Part shown: positions 32,859 to 41,801 of the stretch, in pieces
Layout: each line of letters begins with the position of its first letter
How positions within the stretch are numbered: position 1 is the stretch's first letter
Assembly (NCBI GenBank): GCA_964417895.1
Contig: CAYQJS010000016.1
Location: 1 to 64,000, forward strand
Length of the DNA stretch: 64,000 nt
Origin: CAYQJS01 sp964417895
Lineage (GTDB): Bacteria > Chloroflexota > UBA6077 > SHYK01
Direction: 5' to 3'
Program-made: the position numbers and the translations under genes
Notes under the pieces: generated by a model
The model's input: the letters and a program-made list of their open reading frames with translations, nothing else
Told to the model about the DNA's origin: nothing
The model's database searches: none

Positions 32859-34219
32859 TGGGGGCCTCCCGCCGACCGCCTCTTCTGATCGCGCTAGCAA
32901 TCACATCGTGCCTCGTGTACTTCGCCTACGTTGGGGTCGGTCTCGCCCTCGGAATGACGTACGTCACCGGCGCGGCCGAGAAGATCGCTGCTCTCCCGAG
33001 AGCCCAGGGCATCATCGATCCAGCAGGCGGCCTCTCAATCGCATCCATCTCAATCCCCTTCGTCTCGGGAGCACCGGTCGTGCTCAACCCACTGGATTTG
33101 TTCCCGACCTGGCCGGGCACCGAACGCATCAACGTGCTCCTCCTGGGAGTGGACCAGCGGCCTGAGGAGCGAGTGATCGGCACGCCGACAAGGTCAGATA
33201 CGCTTATGGTCATCTCCATAGATCCGGTTCTCAAGACCGGCACGATGATCTCGTTTCCTCGGGATCTCTGGGTGGCTATTCCCGGGTTCGGGGAGGAGCG
33301 AATCAACGCGGCCTACCGCTTTGGCGAGATCAATCGCGGCAGCGGCGGGGGACCCGCTCTCGCAGCGCGCACCATTGAGCAAAACTTCAGCCTCCGCACT
33401 CCTTACTACGCCACAGTCGACTTCGCCGGGTTCCAGGAGATCATTAACACGCTGGGCGGAATCGTCATCGATTTGCGCCGGCCGCTCAAGGACGACGCCT
33501 ACCCGACAGATGACTACGGGATCGAGCGCGTGTACTTCTCGCCGGGGCCCCAGCTCATGGATGGCGCGACGGCCCTCAAGTACACGCGCACGCGCCATGC
33601 CGACAGCGATTTCGGACGCATGGCGCGGCAGCAGCAGGTGCTCTTCGCGATTCGGGACCGTGCGCTCCGGTTGAACATGCTGCCCCGCGTCCCCCAGCTG
33701 ATGGATCAGGGACTCCGGGCGGTCCAGACCAACCTTACGCCCGTAGAACTGCTCGGCCTTGCGCGCCTGGCCGGGGAGATCGAGACGAGCGCTGTCGGCA
33801 CCCTTGTCGTCGAAAACCAGCTCGTTACATCGATCACCGGGGCAGGGGGGGCCAGCCTCCAGGTGCCCAAACGCGAAGAGATCCGACGAGCCATCCGAAA
33901 TGCTCTTGCTGACCCAGGGCTAGTGCGGGAGGCGGGCCGCGTCGAAATCGTGAGCAGCCCGACGTCGAGCCGCCTCGCTCAACAGGTCGCCGATCGCCTC
34001 GCGGGGGAGGGCCTTCAGGTGGCCCGCCGCAGTGAAACCGGACTTGAGAGTGAAACAACAGCCGTCGCCCTGTTCGCCGAGAAGCCGCGCACGCTGGCCG
34101 TGACGCTCCGCGCCCTCGGTCTCGGAAGCGAAAAGGTGCGGGAAGCGCCGGCAGACGACGGGGCTCCCGACATCCGGGTGACACTTGGTCCCGACTTTCA
34201 GCTGCCCGCCTCGTCCTGA
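32855..34219 (+). CDS. LytR-CpsA-Psr (LCP) family protein with LytR_C domain
   Basis: A 454-residue protein with an N-terminal membrane anchor (about residues 9-32), an LCP catalytic domain and a C-terminal LytR_C-like domain (from about 335, VEIVSSPTSSRLAQQVADRL). LCP motifs: LLLGVDQR, RSDTLMVISIDP, MISFPRDLWVAIPG, GEERINAAYRFGEI, and LKYTRTRHADSDFGRMARQQ with the Arg and Asp that bind the polyprenyl pyrophosphate. LCP enzymes attach lipid-linked glycopolymers to peptidoglycan. Position between aro genes and the exopolysaccharide cluster fits a role in anchoring that polymer, an inference. ATG 32855 overlaps aroQ. Confidence 0.92.
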   Translation: MMGASRRPPLLIALAITSCLVYFAYVGVGLALGMTYVTGAAEKIAALPRAQGIIDPAGGLSIASISIPFVSGAPVVLNPLDLFPTWPGTERINVLLLGVDQRPEERVIGTPTRSDTLMVISIDPVLKTGTMISFPRDLWVAIPGFGEERINAAYRFGEINRGSGGGPALAARTIEQNFSLRTPYYATVDFAGFQEIINTLGGIVIDLRRPLKDDAYPTDDYGIERVYFSPGPQLMDGATALKYTRTRHADSDFGRMARQQQVLFAIRDRALRLNMLPRVPQLMDQGLRAVQTNLTPVELLGLARLAGEIETSAVGTLVVENQLVTSITGAGGASLQVPKREEIRRAIRNALADPGLVREAGRVEIVSSPTSSRLAQQVADRLAGEGLQVARRSETGLESETTAVALFAEKPRTLAVTLRALGLGSEKVREAPADDGAPDIRVTLGPDFQLPASS

Positions 34220-34237
34220 CCTTGCCGGGAGCTGCGC

Positions 34238-35551
34238 TCACGCGCTTCCGATCGTCGCACTCTCCGCCTCGAGCGCTCTCGCCACGACCGGATGGCGTCG
34301 ATTCAGCCGGAAGATGTTGATGTCGCGGTACTCGCCAGTGACCCGGTCGAGAATCGTCCGACTATCGGTCAGAAACATCCCGTCTTGAATGGCCCGGTCC
34401 ACCAGCGCGGACAGGTCGGTGAGTGAGAGCGAGCCGATCCGTGCCTCCGCGGACCGATTGACGATGTAGTTGAAGGACATGAACGGGCTTCCCTGCTCGA
34501 GAAGGTCCACAAAGCGCACGAGAGCGGCGAAAGCAGCCTCATCGACATCTTCGAGACGAGGTGGCGGAGCCCGACGGGAGGCTGGCGGGCCAGGGGCTCG
34601 CGATGGCGGCAGATCGGCGTCGCCGGCGCCCTCGGCTTCACGGACTTCGCTCTCCACTTCCTGGGGCGTCTCAGTCGCAAGTCCCGTCTCGATTTCTTCG
34701 TCGGGGAGGTAAACGCGGTCCGTGAGTCCGACCGTGTGGGTCTTCACCAGGCCGCGACGCTCCGCCTCCTTCATGAAGTCCTTGAACTTGGAAAACCCAT
34801 ACACCTGCTCGTCGAAGCTTCCCAGGCGAGTCGCCAGCAGCAGCTTGACCTGCGCAAAGACGTTCGGCCGCCGCTTCTCGCGCACGTACCGCACGACCTC
34901 ATCCAGGGCGCGCAAGGCCTCGTCCAGAGGTGGAGCCGTCGGCCGGGCCGCGGCCCGGGGAACGGGTGGGTCAACGTCCACGTCGTAGGCGATGAACTGG
35001 TCGGCACTGCTCGTTAGCTGCCAGCTCGTGTTCCACGACGTCCCGATGATCACGACGCGTTTGCCTCGCGTTCGAAGCGTATTGACAAGGTGGATGAAAT
35101 CGCCGTCGCCCGTCACGAAGACGAAGGTGCCGACTGTGGGGTTGAGCAGGGCGAACTCAACAACATCAACCGCCAGCTTGATGTCCACCGAGTTCTTGCG
35201 GCGTGGCAGGCCCCCAGTGGTCGAGTCTCCCGGACCGACGAATATCGTGGGAACGTAGATGGGCTCGATGCCTACCGAGTAGAGATCGTTCGGGTCGCGC
35301 AGATTCTGCCCTTCCTGCCAGTTCGCATACGCTTTCGCCGTCACCACGCGGCCAAAGCGGCCGGCGCTCTCTTTGAGGGCCTGGACATTCGGGAGGCGGT
35401 TGTCCCGAGGGGGGGGGTTTTTTTTGATCTCCCCCCAGCGGAAGATACGGGGTCTGGGGGGGGGGGGGGGGGGGGTTGGTGCCGTCAAACGAGGTCCTCC
35501 AAGAACGTTGGATGCGGAGTCCGTTCCGTCACACCCGACGCGAAGCGGCAA
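34238..35551 (-). CDS. NYN-domain (PIN-like) protein with OST-HTH/LOTUS-type domains; N-terminus uncertain
   Basis: The recognisable part begins near residue 55: AKAYANWQEGQ, then NSVDIKLAVDVVEFALL and TFVFVTGDGDFIHLVNTLR, the central acidic residues of the NYN nuclease fold. A proline linker leads to a winged-helix of OST-HTH type (VKLLLATRLGSF, GFSKFKDFMKEAERRGLVK) and then a second helical domain (about 335-437). Such proteins are putative RNA-cleaving or RNA-binding regulators. The first beta-strand, which should carry a D-x-E-N-like motif, reads RIFRWGEIKKNPPP and is preceded by eight prolines encoded by a G20 run. The true 5' end is therefore obscured by homopolymer expansion or sequencing error. 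Confidence 0.75.
   Translation of the reverse strand: MPLRVGCDGTDSASNVLGGPRLTAPTPPPPPPRPRIFRWGEIKKNPPPRDNRLPNVQALKESAGRFGRVVTAKAYANWQEGQNLRDPNDLYSVGIEPIYVPTIFVGPGDSTTGGLPRRKNSVDIKLAVDVVEFALLNPTVGTFVFVTGDGDFIHLVNTLRTRGKRVVIIGTSWNTSWQLTSSADQFIAYDVDVDPPVPRAAARPTAPPLDEALRALDEVVRYVREKRRPNVFAQVKLLLATRLGSFDEQVYGFSKFKDFMKEAERRGLVKTHTVGLTDRVYLPDEEIETGLATETPQEVESEVREAEGAGDADLPPSRAPGPPASRRAPPPRLEDVDEAAFAALVRFVDLLEQGSPFMSFNYIVNRSAEARIGSLSLTDLSALVDRAIQDGMFLTDSRTILDRVTGEYRDINIFRLNRRHPVVARALEAESATIGSA
35409..35475. repeat. Homopolymer runs G9-T8 and G20
   Basis: Nine G then eight T (35409-35425), and an uninterrupted run of 20 G (35456-35475), fall within the first 50 codons of the NYN gene. No comparable runs occur elsewhere in the window. 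They shift or distort the reading frame exactly where the catalytic first strand is expected. Confidence 0.85.
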
Positions 35552-35628
35552 TCCGCGATGGCAAGCATGAGTCGTTGGGCTACGCGGACGACTCGAGATC
35601 TCCGCCAGGATTGTAAGCGAGCCGCCAC

Positions 35629-36447
35629 CTAGAAAACCGCCAGAATCTGGGCGGCGACACCCGTAGCGGCCAGTACACGGCCGACGTACAGCGCGCGCGA
35701 GCTCAGGGCGAGCGCCACGGCGCAGTTGCAGCCGGTGATAACTGCCGCCACCAGCGCGTCAGGCTGCGCGGCGCCAGAGTGCGTTACGTCCCGTGCGAGC
35801 CCGAGGGTGCCCCCGAGCATGGCGGCCAGCAGGCAGACTCGCACCCACGCGTCCCACCCGCTTATCCGATCAAGCCAGCTGGCGCGAACTTTGGGGCCTT
35901 CGACTCGAGCAAAGGGTACGCCCTGGGCACGTTCGATCAGCTCAGCCTGAAACGCCCCGACCTCAGCCGGCGTCACGACGTGTGCCACACCCCTCGCCGC
36001 TACGGTTACTACAGATGCTGGGTTGGGTGTGGTGGCGCGCCAGACTGACGGGCCTTCACCGACGGACGTGAGAATCCCCACGAGGGCGCCAGGCCACAGC
36101 GCAGGGGGCGTCGCATCCCCAGGGCGGGCCCGCCGCACCGCCTCCACCTCCTCGTAGCGTAGGCGCGAGCGGGTGGGTCCATAGCGGATCTCCATGCCGC
36201 CCGCGTCCAGGACGTAGGCCAGTGTGACCAGCGACCACGTGCCCGCTACCGCAACGGCGAGGATCGCGGCCGCGAGGATGCTCAGGGCGGCGGCCAGGGC
36301 TCGCGTCGCCTGCGCGTCGGTCGTGACTGCCACACTCGCCGCTACGAGCAGACAGACTACAGCACTGACGCCGATCAGCCCTCCAACGAGGCCGCCGATT
36401 GACGGCGTGGGCGGCCACGGCGCGTCGAGCCTCGAAGAAGATCTCAC
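35629..36447 (-). CDS. Membrane protein with PH-like domain
   Basis: A 272-residue protein with two N-terminal helices (about 18-40 and 48-75), a soluble PH-like beta domain (about 80-180; GGMEIRYGPTRSRLRYEEVE and VVTVAARGVAHVVTPAEVGA), and two more helices at the C-terminus (about 198-216 and 225-270). Bacterial PH (bPH) proteins show the same layout, but no function is established for them in this context. Divergent from the glycosyltransferase at 36495, with 47 bases between. Confidence 0.7.
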   Translation of the reverse strand: MRSSSRLDAPWPPTPSIGGLVGGLIGVSAVVCLLVAASVAVTTDAQATRALAAALSILAAAILAVAVAGTWSLVTLAYVLDAGGMEIRYGPTRSRLRYEEVEAVRRARPGDATPPALWPGALVGILTSVGEGPSVWRATTPNPASVVTVAARGVAHVVTPAEVGAFQAELIERAQGVPFARVEGPKVRASWLDRISGWDAWVRVCLLAAMLGGTLGLARDVTHSGAAQPDALVAAVITGCNCAVALALSSRALYVGRVLAATGVAAQILAVF

Positions 36448-36494
36448 GCCGGTTGTGGCCCACTGTACCGGCCCAGACTGTGTAGACTGGCCCC

Positions 36495-37667
36495 GTGTCG
36501 CACGCTGTGGGATCTCCGGCCGTCATCGGTGTCAACGCCCAGAAGATGCTGTCGGCAAGTCAGTCGTACCACGCGGCCGGTTCGACCCGCTACACCTTTA
36601 ATCTCCTCCGCGAGCTGCGCGCTCTCGGCGCACCCGAGAGATTTATCGCCTATTTCAACGAAGCCCACGCCCCCGCGGAGCTCGCGCCGACGCCCGGCTT
36701 CAAAACGCGGGCCACGAAGTGGCCCACGCAGCGGGCGACTGCCCGCATCGCGTGGGAACAACTCGTCCTCCCTCGGCAGTTGCATCACGATCACGTCACA
36801 GTTCTGCACGGAGCCGTCAACGCTCTGCCTCTTCTCTGGCGCGGCCGCTCCGTGGTGACGATACTCGACCTCACGTTCTTGCGCCTACCGGAGGCATTCA
36901 ACCGCGGCAACCGGACCTACCTGAGATGGATGGCATCGTACTCCGCACACAGGGCCGACAGAGTCATCGCCATATCCGAAGCGACGCGGCAGGATGTGAT
37001 CGGCCTGCTGCGGGTCGATCCGCGCCGCGTGCAGCGCGTCTACTGCGGAGTCGACGCGCGGTTCCGGCCGCTTGGGGCCTCAGCAGAGGTCGAGGAGTTG
37101 CGTCGGAGATGGGGCCTGCAAACGGGCTTCATCCTCTACCTGGGAACCATCGAGCCTCGAAAGAACCTGGCCCGCCTTATCGACGCCTATGCAGAGCTCC
37201 GTCATCGGGGCGCGACGGATCGGCCGCTGGTCCTCGCCGGCGGCCGCGGATGGGGCGAGGCGGCGATCATTGAGCGTGCCGGACAGGTTGGGCTCGCCGA
37301 CGAGGTGCGATTCGTCGGCTTTGTGCCGGAGGCTGAAATTCCCCTTTGGTATAATGCTGCCGACCTTTTCGTGTACCTCAGCGAGTATGAGGGCTTCGGG
37401 TTGCCCCCCCTCGAAGCGCTCGCTTGCGGCACACCGGTGGTCGCCTCCAATCGCCCGTCACTCCCCGAAGTTGTCGGCGAGGCAGGGGTGCTGGTCGACC
37501 CCACAGACACCGGGGCAATTGCCGATGCGATGCAGCGGGTGCTCGACGATACAGCCCTCCGTTCTCGGCTTGCAGACGCCGGGCCTCGCCAGGCTTCCCA
37601 TTTCACCTGGCGCGAGACGGCAGAGCAAACGCTCGCCGTATACCGCGACGTGAGCAGCCGCGCGTGA
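36495..37667 (+). CDS. Glycosyltransferase family 4 (GT-B fold)
   Basis: A 390-residue retaining GT4-type enzyme, probably adding a hexose to a lipid-linked oligosaccharide in the cytoplasm. The donor-binding C-terminal domain shows GFILYLGTIEPRKNLARLID, VRFVGFVPEAEIPLWYNAAD, and the E-x7-E motif YEGFGLPPLEALACGTPVVA. The N-terminal domain has a glycine-poor first loop followed by STRYTFNLLRELRAL. Start GTG 36495. The stop overlaps the next start (GTGA), making it the first gene of the exopolysaccharide operon. The sugar is not predictable. Confidence 0.92.
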   Translation: MSHAVGSPAVIGVNAQKMLSASQSYHAAGSTRYTFNLLRELRALGAPERFIAYFNEAHAPAELAPTPGFKTRATKWPTQRATARIAWEQLVLPRQLHHDHVTVLHGAVNALPLLWRGRSVVTILDLTFLRLPEAFNRGNRTYLRWMASYSAHRADRVIAISEATRQDVIGLLRVDPRRVQRVYCGVDARFRPLGASAEVEELRRRWGLQTGFILYLGTIEPRKNLARLIDAYAELRHRGATDRPLVLAGGRGWGEAAIIERAGQVGLADEVRFVGFVPEAEIPLWYNAADLFVYLSEYEGFGLPPLEALACGTPVVASNRPSLPEVVGEAGVLVDPTDTGAIADAMQRVLDDTALRSRLADAGPRQASHFTWRETAEQTLAVYRDVSSRA

Positions 37668-39148
37668 GCGTCGCGCAGCGGGCAGCTGTCGAGCGGGCAG
37701 TCCCGTCGGCAAGACGGCGGATCGGCGGAATCCTGCTGACCCAGCGTCGGGTTTTGCTGGGGAGCCTCGTCACTGCCGACCTCATCTCGACGAATCTGGC
37801 GTTCTTTCTCGCCTACTACTTCCGCTACGTCTATGAGCTGGGCGGAGACGTGGCCGGCGAGAGCTTCGTCGAATATCTCGCCTATGTGCCCGTGCAGCTC
37901 TTATTCGTTGGGCTCTGCCTTCTGGGATACCAGCTGCGCGGCAGCTATACCCTCCCGCGGGGCTCCTCCCTCGCCGCAGAGGTGGCTTCCGTCGTGGGAA
38001 GTACGGCCGTCGCGGCGATGGTCGTTTTCGCCTTGGCCTCGATGGTGCGCTATCCAGCATCGTCGCGCCTCACCTTCATCTACGCGTGGATTCTGGCGGT
38101 CGTTCTGGGCATTATGGGGCGGGTCGTGATCCGCGCCGTGCGCGCGCAGCTGCACCGCGTCGGGCTCGGGGTGGAGCGCGTCATCGTCGTGGGGAACAAC
38201 CACCAGTCGCGCATGGTCATGCAGATGCTGGCGCAGCAAGCCCACCTCGGCTACCGCGTGCTGGGCTTCGTCGACGGCACACCCCGGCCGGACTTCGGTC
38301 GGTTCCGAGCCCTCGGGGGAACTCAGCATTTGCCAGCGCTGATCCGGGACTTGCACGCCGACCGAGTGATCGTCGCCCTGCCCGCTTCACAGCACAGCGA
38401 CATCCTGTGGGTGCTGGACCACTGCCGCGCGGATAACGTCAGCTACAGCCTGGTCCCCGATCTTTTCGAGCTGCGTCTCAGCCACGTGAATCTGGACACA
38501 GTCGGTGGCATCCCGCTCCTGAGCCTGGACGAAACGCAGATCGCTGGCTGGAACCTGTTCGTGAAGCGTGCGCTAGACGTTTCGCTAAGTGCGATGCTGC
38601 TCATCCTTCTAAGTCCGCTCTTCGCCGCCATCGCCATTGCCATCAAGGTCGAGTCCCGTGGGCCGGTCTTTTTTCGACAGGTTCGCCTGGGCGGACACGG
38701 CGTCCCGTTCAACTGCTACAAATTCCGCTCCATGCGAGAGCGCGCTGAGGAGGAGCTGGAGCACCTCCAGCAGCTCAACGAGGCCGACGGTCCGATCTTC
38801 AAGATACGGGCCGATCCGCGTGTGACAGGCATCGGGCAAGTGCTGCGACGGACAAGTATCGACGAGCTGCCGCAGCTGTGGAACGTCATCCGAGGGGACA
38901 TGAGCCTTGTCGGGCCACGGCCACCTATCCCCGAAGAGGTGGAGCGCTACGAGGAATGGCACCGGCGCCGCCTCGACGTCGTGCCGGGCATTACCGGGCT
39001 CTGGCAGGTGAGTGGACGCAGCGAGCTGAGCTTCGATGAAATGGTGATGCTCGACATCTACTACATCGAAAACTGGTCGCTGGGGCTCGACCTGCAGATC
39101 CTCACGAGGACGCTGCCCGCTGTCGCCGCCGGCTCAGGGGCATTCTAA
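37664..39148 (+). CDS. Polyprenyl-phosphate sugar-1-phosphate transferase (exopolysaccharide initiating enzyme)
   Basis: A 494-residue WbaP/CpsE-type polyisoprenyl-phosphate hexose-1-P transferase. Four N-terminal transmembrane helices (about residues 33-135) precede a cytosolic CoA-binding-like domain (VERVIVVGNNHQSRMVMQML). The C-terminal catalytic domain begins with a membrane re-entrant helix (KRALDVSLSAMLLILLSPLF) and has RLGGHGVPFNCYKFRSMRE, RRTSIDELPQLWNVIRGDMS, LVGPRPPIPEEV and PGITGLWQVSGRS. The Asp-Glu pair in I-D-E-L-P is catalytic in the family. It loads the first sugar phosphate on the lipid carrier. GTG 37664 overlaps the previous stop. Confidence 0.94.
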   Translation: MSVAQRAAVERAVPSARRRIGGILLTQRRVLLGSLVTADLISTNLAFFLAYYFRYVYELGGDVAGESFVEYLAYVPVQLLFVGLCLLGYQLRGSYTLPRGSSLAAEVASVVGSTAVAAMVVFALASMVRYPASSRLTFIYAWILAVVLGIMGRVVIRAVRAQLHRVGLGVERVIVVGNNHQSRMVMQMLAQQAHLGYRVLGFVDGTPRPDFGRFRALGGTQHLPALIRDLHADRVIVALPASQHSDILWVLDHCRADNVSYSLVPDLFELRLSHVNLDTVGGIPLLSLDETQIAGWNLFVKRALDVSLSAMLLILLSPLFAAIAIAIKVESRGPVFFRQVRLGGHGVPFNCYKFRSMRERAEEELEHLQQLNEADGPIFKIRADPRVTGIGQVLRRTSIDELPQLWNVIRGDMSLVGPRPPIPEEVERYEEWHRRRLDVVPGITGLWQVSGRSELSFDEMVMLDIYYIENWSLGLDLQILTRTLPAVAAGSGAF

Positions 39149-39152
39149 GGCT

Positions 39153-40280
39153 GTGCGGGTCGCGCTCGTCCACGACTACCTGAACCAGTACGGCGGAGCG
39201 GAGCGCGTCCTGGAGGCCCTTCACGACCTTTACCCAGACGCCCCGATCTACACGTCGATCTACGATCCCGCGTCCATGCCGGCGGATTTCAGGAGCTGGG
39301 ACATTCGTACGTCATTCCTCCAGCGCATCCCCCGGGCACGCCAGCTCCATCGTTCCTTGCTCCTGCTGTACCCGACCGCCTTCGAGTCCTTCGATCTGCG
39401 CCGGTACGACGTAGTGATCTCGAATAGCAGCGCGTGGTCGAAGTTCGTGATTACGCCGCCAGAAACACTCCACGTCTGCTATTGTCTCACTCCGATGCGG
39501 TGGGCCTGGAACTACGAGGAGTACGTCGAGCGCGAGCAGCTCGGGGGGATTGTGCGCCGCGCGCTGCCTATCGCGGTGCGCTATCTGCGTAAACGGGACA
39601 CCGCAACGGCCAGCCGCGTGGACAGGTTTATCGGCATCTCGCGGGCCGTCGTAGCGCGGATCGCGAAGTATTACGGCCGCGCGGCCGACCTCATCGCTCC
39701 CCCGGTCGACACGCGTTCTGTCCCCGTGGGCGACGGGCCGGGAGACGGCTACCTCGTGGCGTCCCGCCTCGTGCCCTACAAGCGCATCGACCTCGCAGTC
39801 GTCGCCTGCTCACGCCTCGGCGTCTCCTTGACTGTCGTAGGGGATGGGCGGGACCGTTCGCGGCTCGAGGCCCTGGCCGGCCCCACTGTTCGCTTCGTCG
39901 GTCGCTTACCTGACCGAGGTGTGTACGAGACCATGGCTCGCTCCAGAGCGTTCCTGTTTCCCGGTGAGGAAGACTTCGGCATTGCGCCAGTCGAGGCGAT
40001 GGCCGCGGGCCGGCCGGTGATCGCCTACGCGGCGGGGGGCGCGCTCGACACCGTCATCGACGGGGTCACGGGGTGCCTCTTCTCCCCCCAGACTGTCGAC
40101 GCCCTGGCGGATCGCCTCCGGGCATTCAACGCCGACGACTTCCAGCCATCCGCCATCCGGGAGCACGCGATGCGCTTCGACACTCGCTGCTTCCGGGAAT
40201 CATTCGCGGCGTACGTGACGCGATCGTGCGACGAGCGTGCCGCCCGTCCGGTTGCCCCCTGGGAGCCGGCGTCGGTATAG
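39153..40280 (+). CDS. Glycosyltransferase family 4, WbaZ-like
   Basis: A 375-residue GT-B enzyme beginning VALVHDYLNQYGGAERVLEA, the signature start of WbaZ-type mannosyltransferases. VCYCLTPMRWAWNYEEYVE, VASRLVPYKRIDLAVVACSR and GEEDFGIAPVEAMAAGRPVI (E-x7-E) follow. It starts at GTG 39153, four bases after the initiating transferase. It probably adds a mannose or similar residue to the repeat unit; the exact sugar is inference. Confidence 0.92.
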   Translation: MRVALVHDYLNQYGGAERVLEALHDLYPDAPIYTSIYDPASMPADFRSWDIRTSFLQRIPRARQLHRSLLLLYPTAFESFDLRRYDVVISNSSAWSKFVITPPETLHVCYCLTPMRWAWNYEEYVEREQLGGIVRRALPIAVRYLRKRDTATASRVDRFIGISRAVVARIAKYYGRAADLIAPPVDTRSVPVGDGPGDGYLVASRLVPYKRIDLAVVACSRLGVSLTVVGDGRDRSRLEALAGPTVRFVGRLPDRGVYETMARSRAFLFPGEEDFGIAPVEAMAAGRPVIAYAAGGALDTVIDGVTGCLFSPQTVDALADRLRAFNADDFQPSAIREHAMRFDTRCFRESFAAYVTRSCDERAARPVAPWEPASV

Positions 40281-40313
40281 TTCGCGCCGGCTAGGCGCTA
40301 GAGGGCGAGTCTT

Positions 40314-40994
40314 GTGGAACTGCGCGACTACGTAGCGATCGTTCAGCGCCGCTGGCCCCTGATCGCCGCGCTCACAGTGCTCGCCCTCGCCGTAGGCGCC
40401 TTCTTCACGTTCCGTGGACCTCGCGCCTTCGAGGCCAGCATCCGGATAGCGGTGAGCGCCGGCGCGGACGCCCGCGCGGATACGGCGCCATACGTGTACT
40501 ACCGCGACTACTACGCGTGGCTCTCGTCTGAGTACCTGGCCGACGACCTGAGTGAGATCGTCAAGAGCGACGCGTTCGTGGCGGACCTCGGCGCGCACTT
40601 GAACGAGGATCTGAGCGGCGCGTCCATCCGGCAGGTCCTTCGCACGCGGAAGACGCACCGTATCATCGAGATCACCGTACAGGCGCCAACGGCGGACCAG
40701 GCGCAGCGGCTAGCCGGGGCGATGGGCGATGTAATCAGGTCGCAGGGTCAGAAATACCTCGCACAGCTCGCTAATCCTGCCGGCCAGATTGCGCTGATCG
40801 ATGAGCCATCGGTCAGGCCGGCGACGACGACGGGTAGTGTGGCCGCCGACCTCGCGTTGCGAGCCGCGGTGGGCCTGATGGTCGGACTCCTCGTCGCGTT
40901 CCTCGTAGACTATCTCGATTCCCGACTGAGGACGCGGAGCGAAGTTGAGCGGGTGCTGGGGCTGCCCGTCCTCGGCGAGATCCCCACCCGCTGA
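40314..40994 (+). CDS. Wzz/YveK-type chain-length regulator, copy 1
   Basis: A 226-residue membrane protein: YVAIVQRRWPLIAALTVLAL forms the first helix, an extracytoplasmic loop of about 140 residues follows, and a second helix (LRAAVGLMVGLLVAFLVDYL) leads to the conserved tail RVLGLPVLGEIPTR. Such proteins set polysaccharide chain length together with a BY-kinase. Start GTG 40314. Confidence 0.85.
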   Translation: MELRDYVAIVQRRWPLIAALTVLALAVGAFFTFRGPRAFEASIRIAVSAGADARADTAPYVYYRDYYAWLSSEYLADDLSEIVKSDAFVADLGAHLNEDLSGASIRQVLRTRKTHRIIEITVQAPTADQAQRLAGAMGDVIRSQGQKYLAQLANPAGQIALIDEPSVRPATTTGSVAADLALRAAVGLMVGLLVAFLVDYLDSRLRTRSEVERVLGLPVLGEIPTR

Positions 40995-41015
40995 CCGTTC
41001 GTCCCGGGACAGGCA

Positions 41016-41801
41016 ATGCAGTTTCGCGAGTATCTGCTCGTTGTGCGCCGGCGCTGGTGGATCATTGCGATTGCCGCGGTCGCCTCAATCGGAACGGCGT
41101 ATGGTGTCGCGCAGGCTCAGACCCCGATCTACAGGTCCTCCCTACGGCTAGAGGTAAGCGGCCGTGTTGACTATGGCCAAATCATGGCGATGGACAAGCT
41201 ACTCCGGCAACTGGCGGCGCGCGTCACGACGACATCGGTCGCAGAGGCCGTCGACCGGCGTTTGCAGCTCGGCCTGGGTTCCGACGTGCTGCTGAGTAAC
41301 GTTCGCACGCAAGCGTTCACGGACGCGATGCATGTCCAGCTCGACGTGGACGATGTGGAGCCACGCCGTGCCGAGCAAATCGCAGCGGCGTTCGCCGACG
41401 TGGCGCAGGAGCGGCACGGTGCACTCATGGCATCGGTGCCGCAGCAGGAGCGTGTCACTCTGTCTCCCCTCGATCGCCCAACAGCCGCCCGGCTCTTCTC
41501 GCCCCAAACCCGCACGGTCGCGCTCGCGGGCGGCTTGCTGGGGCTGCTCGCGGGGATCATCCTGGTGTTCCTGTTGGAGTATCTGGACGACTCCATTCGA
41601 GACGTCGATGATGTGGAGCGCACCCTTACGTTGCCAGTTCTTGGGGTTATTCCCGCCATTCGGCGCCCCGGGTCGTCGCTCCTCCGGTCCTTAGTGGCGA
41701 TACAGAGATCCGGCAGAAGGCGCAGCGCTATGGATGAGCAAGCGTCAGGCGAGGGGCACAGGCTTCACTCCGGCACCAGCCGGGTCGAGGAAAAAGGATG
41801 A
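41016..41801 (+). CDS. Wzz/YveK-type chain-length regulator, copy 2
   Basis: A 261-residue paralogue of the preceding protein with the same two-helix topology (YLLVVRRRWWIIAIAAVASI and LAGGLLGLLAGIILVFLLEY) and the tail TLTLPVLGVIPAIRRPGSS, extended by about 45 polar residues. Two adjacent copies may form a hetero-oligomer. It overlaps the CpsD-like gene by four bases. The loop sequences of the two copies are quite different, so the duplication is not recent. Confidence 0.85.
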   Translation: MQFREYLLVVRRRWWIIAIAAVASIGTAYGVAQAQTPIYRSSLRLEVSGRVDYGQIMAMDKLLRQLAARVTTTSVAEAVDRRLQLGLGSDVLLSNVRTQAFTDAMHVQLDVDDVEPRRAEQIAAAFADVAQERHGALMASVPQQERVTLSPLDRPTAARLFSPQTRTVALAGGLLGLLAGIILVFLLEYLDDSIRDVDDVERTLTLPVLGVIPAIRRPGSSLLRSLVAIQRSGRRRSAMDEQASGEGHRLHSGTSRVEEKG

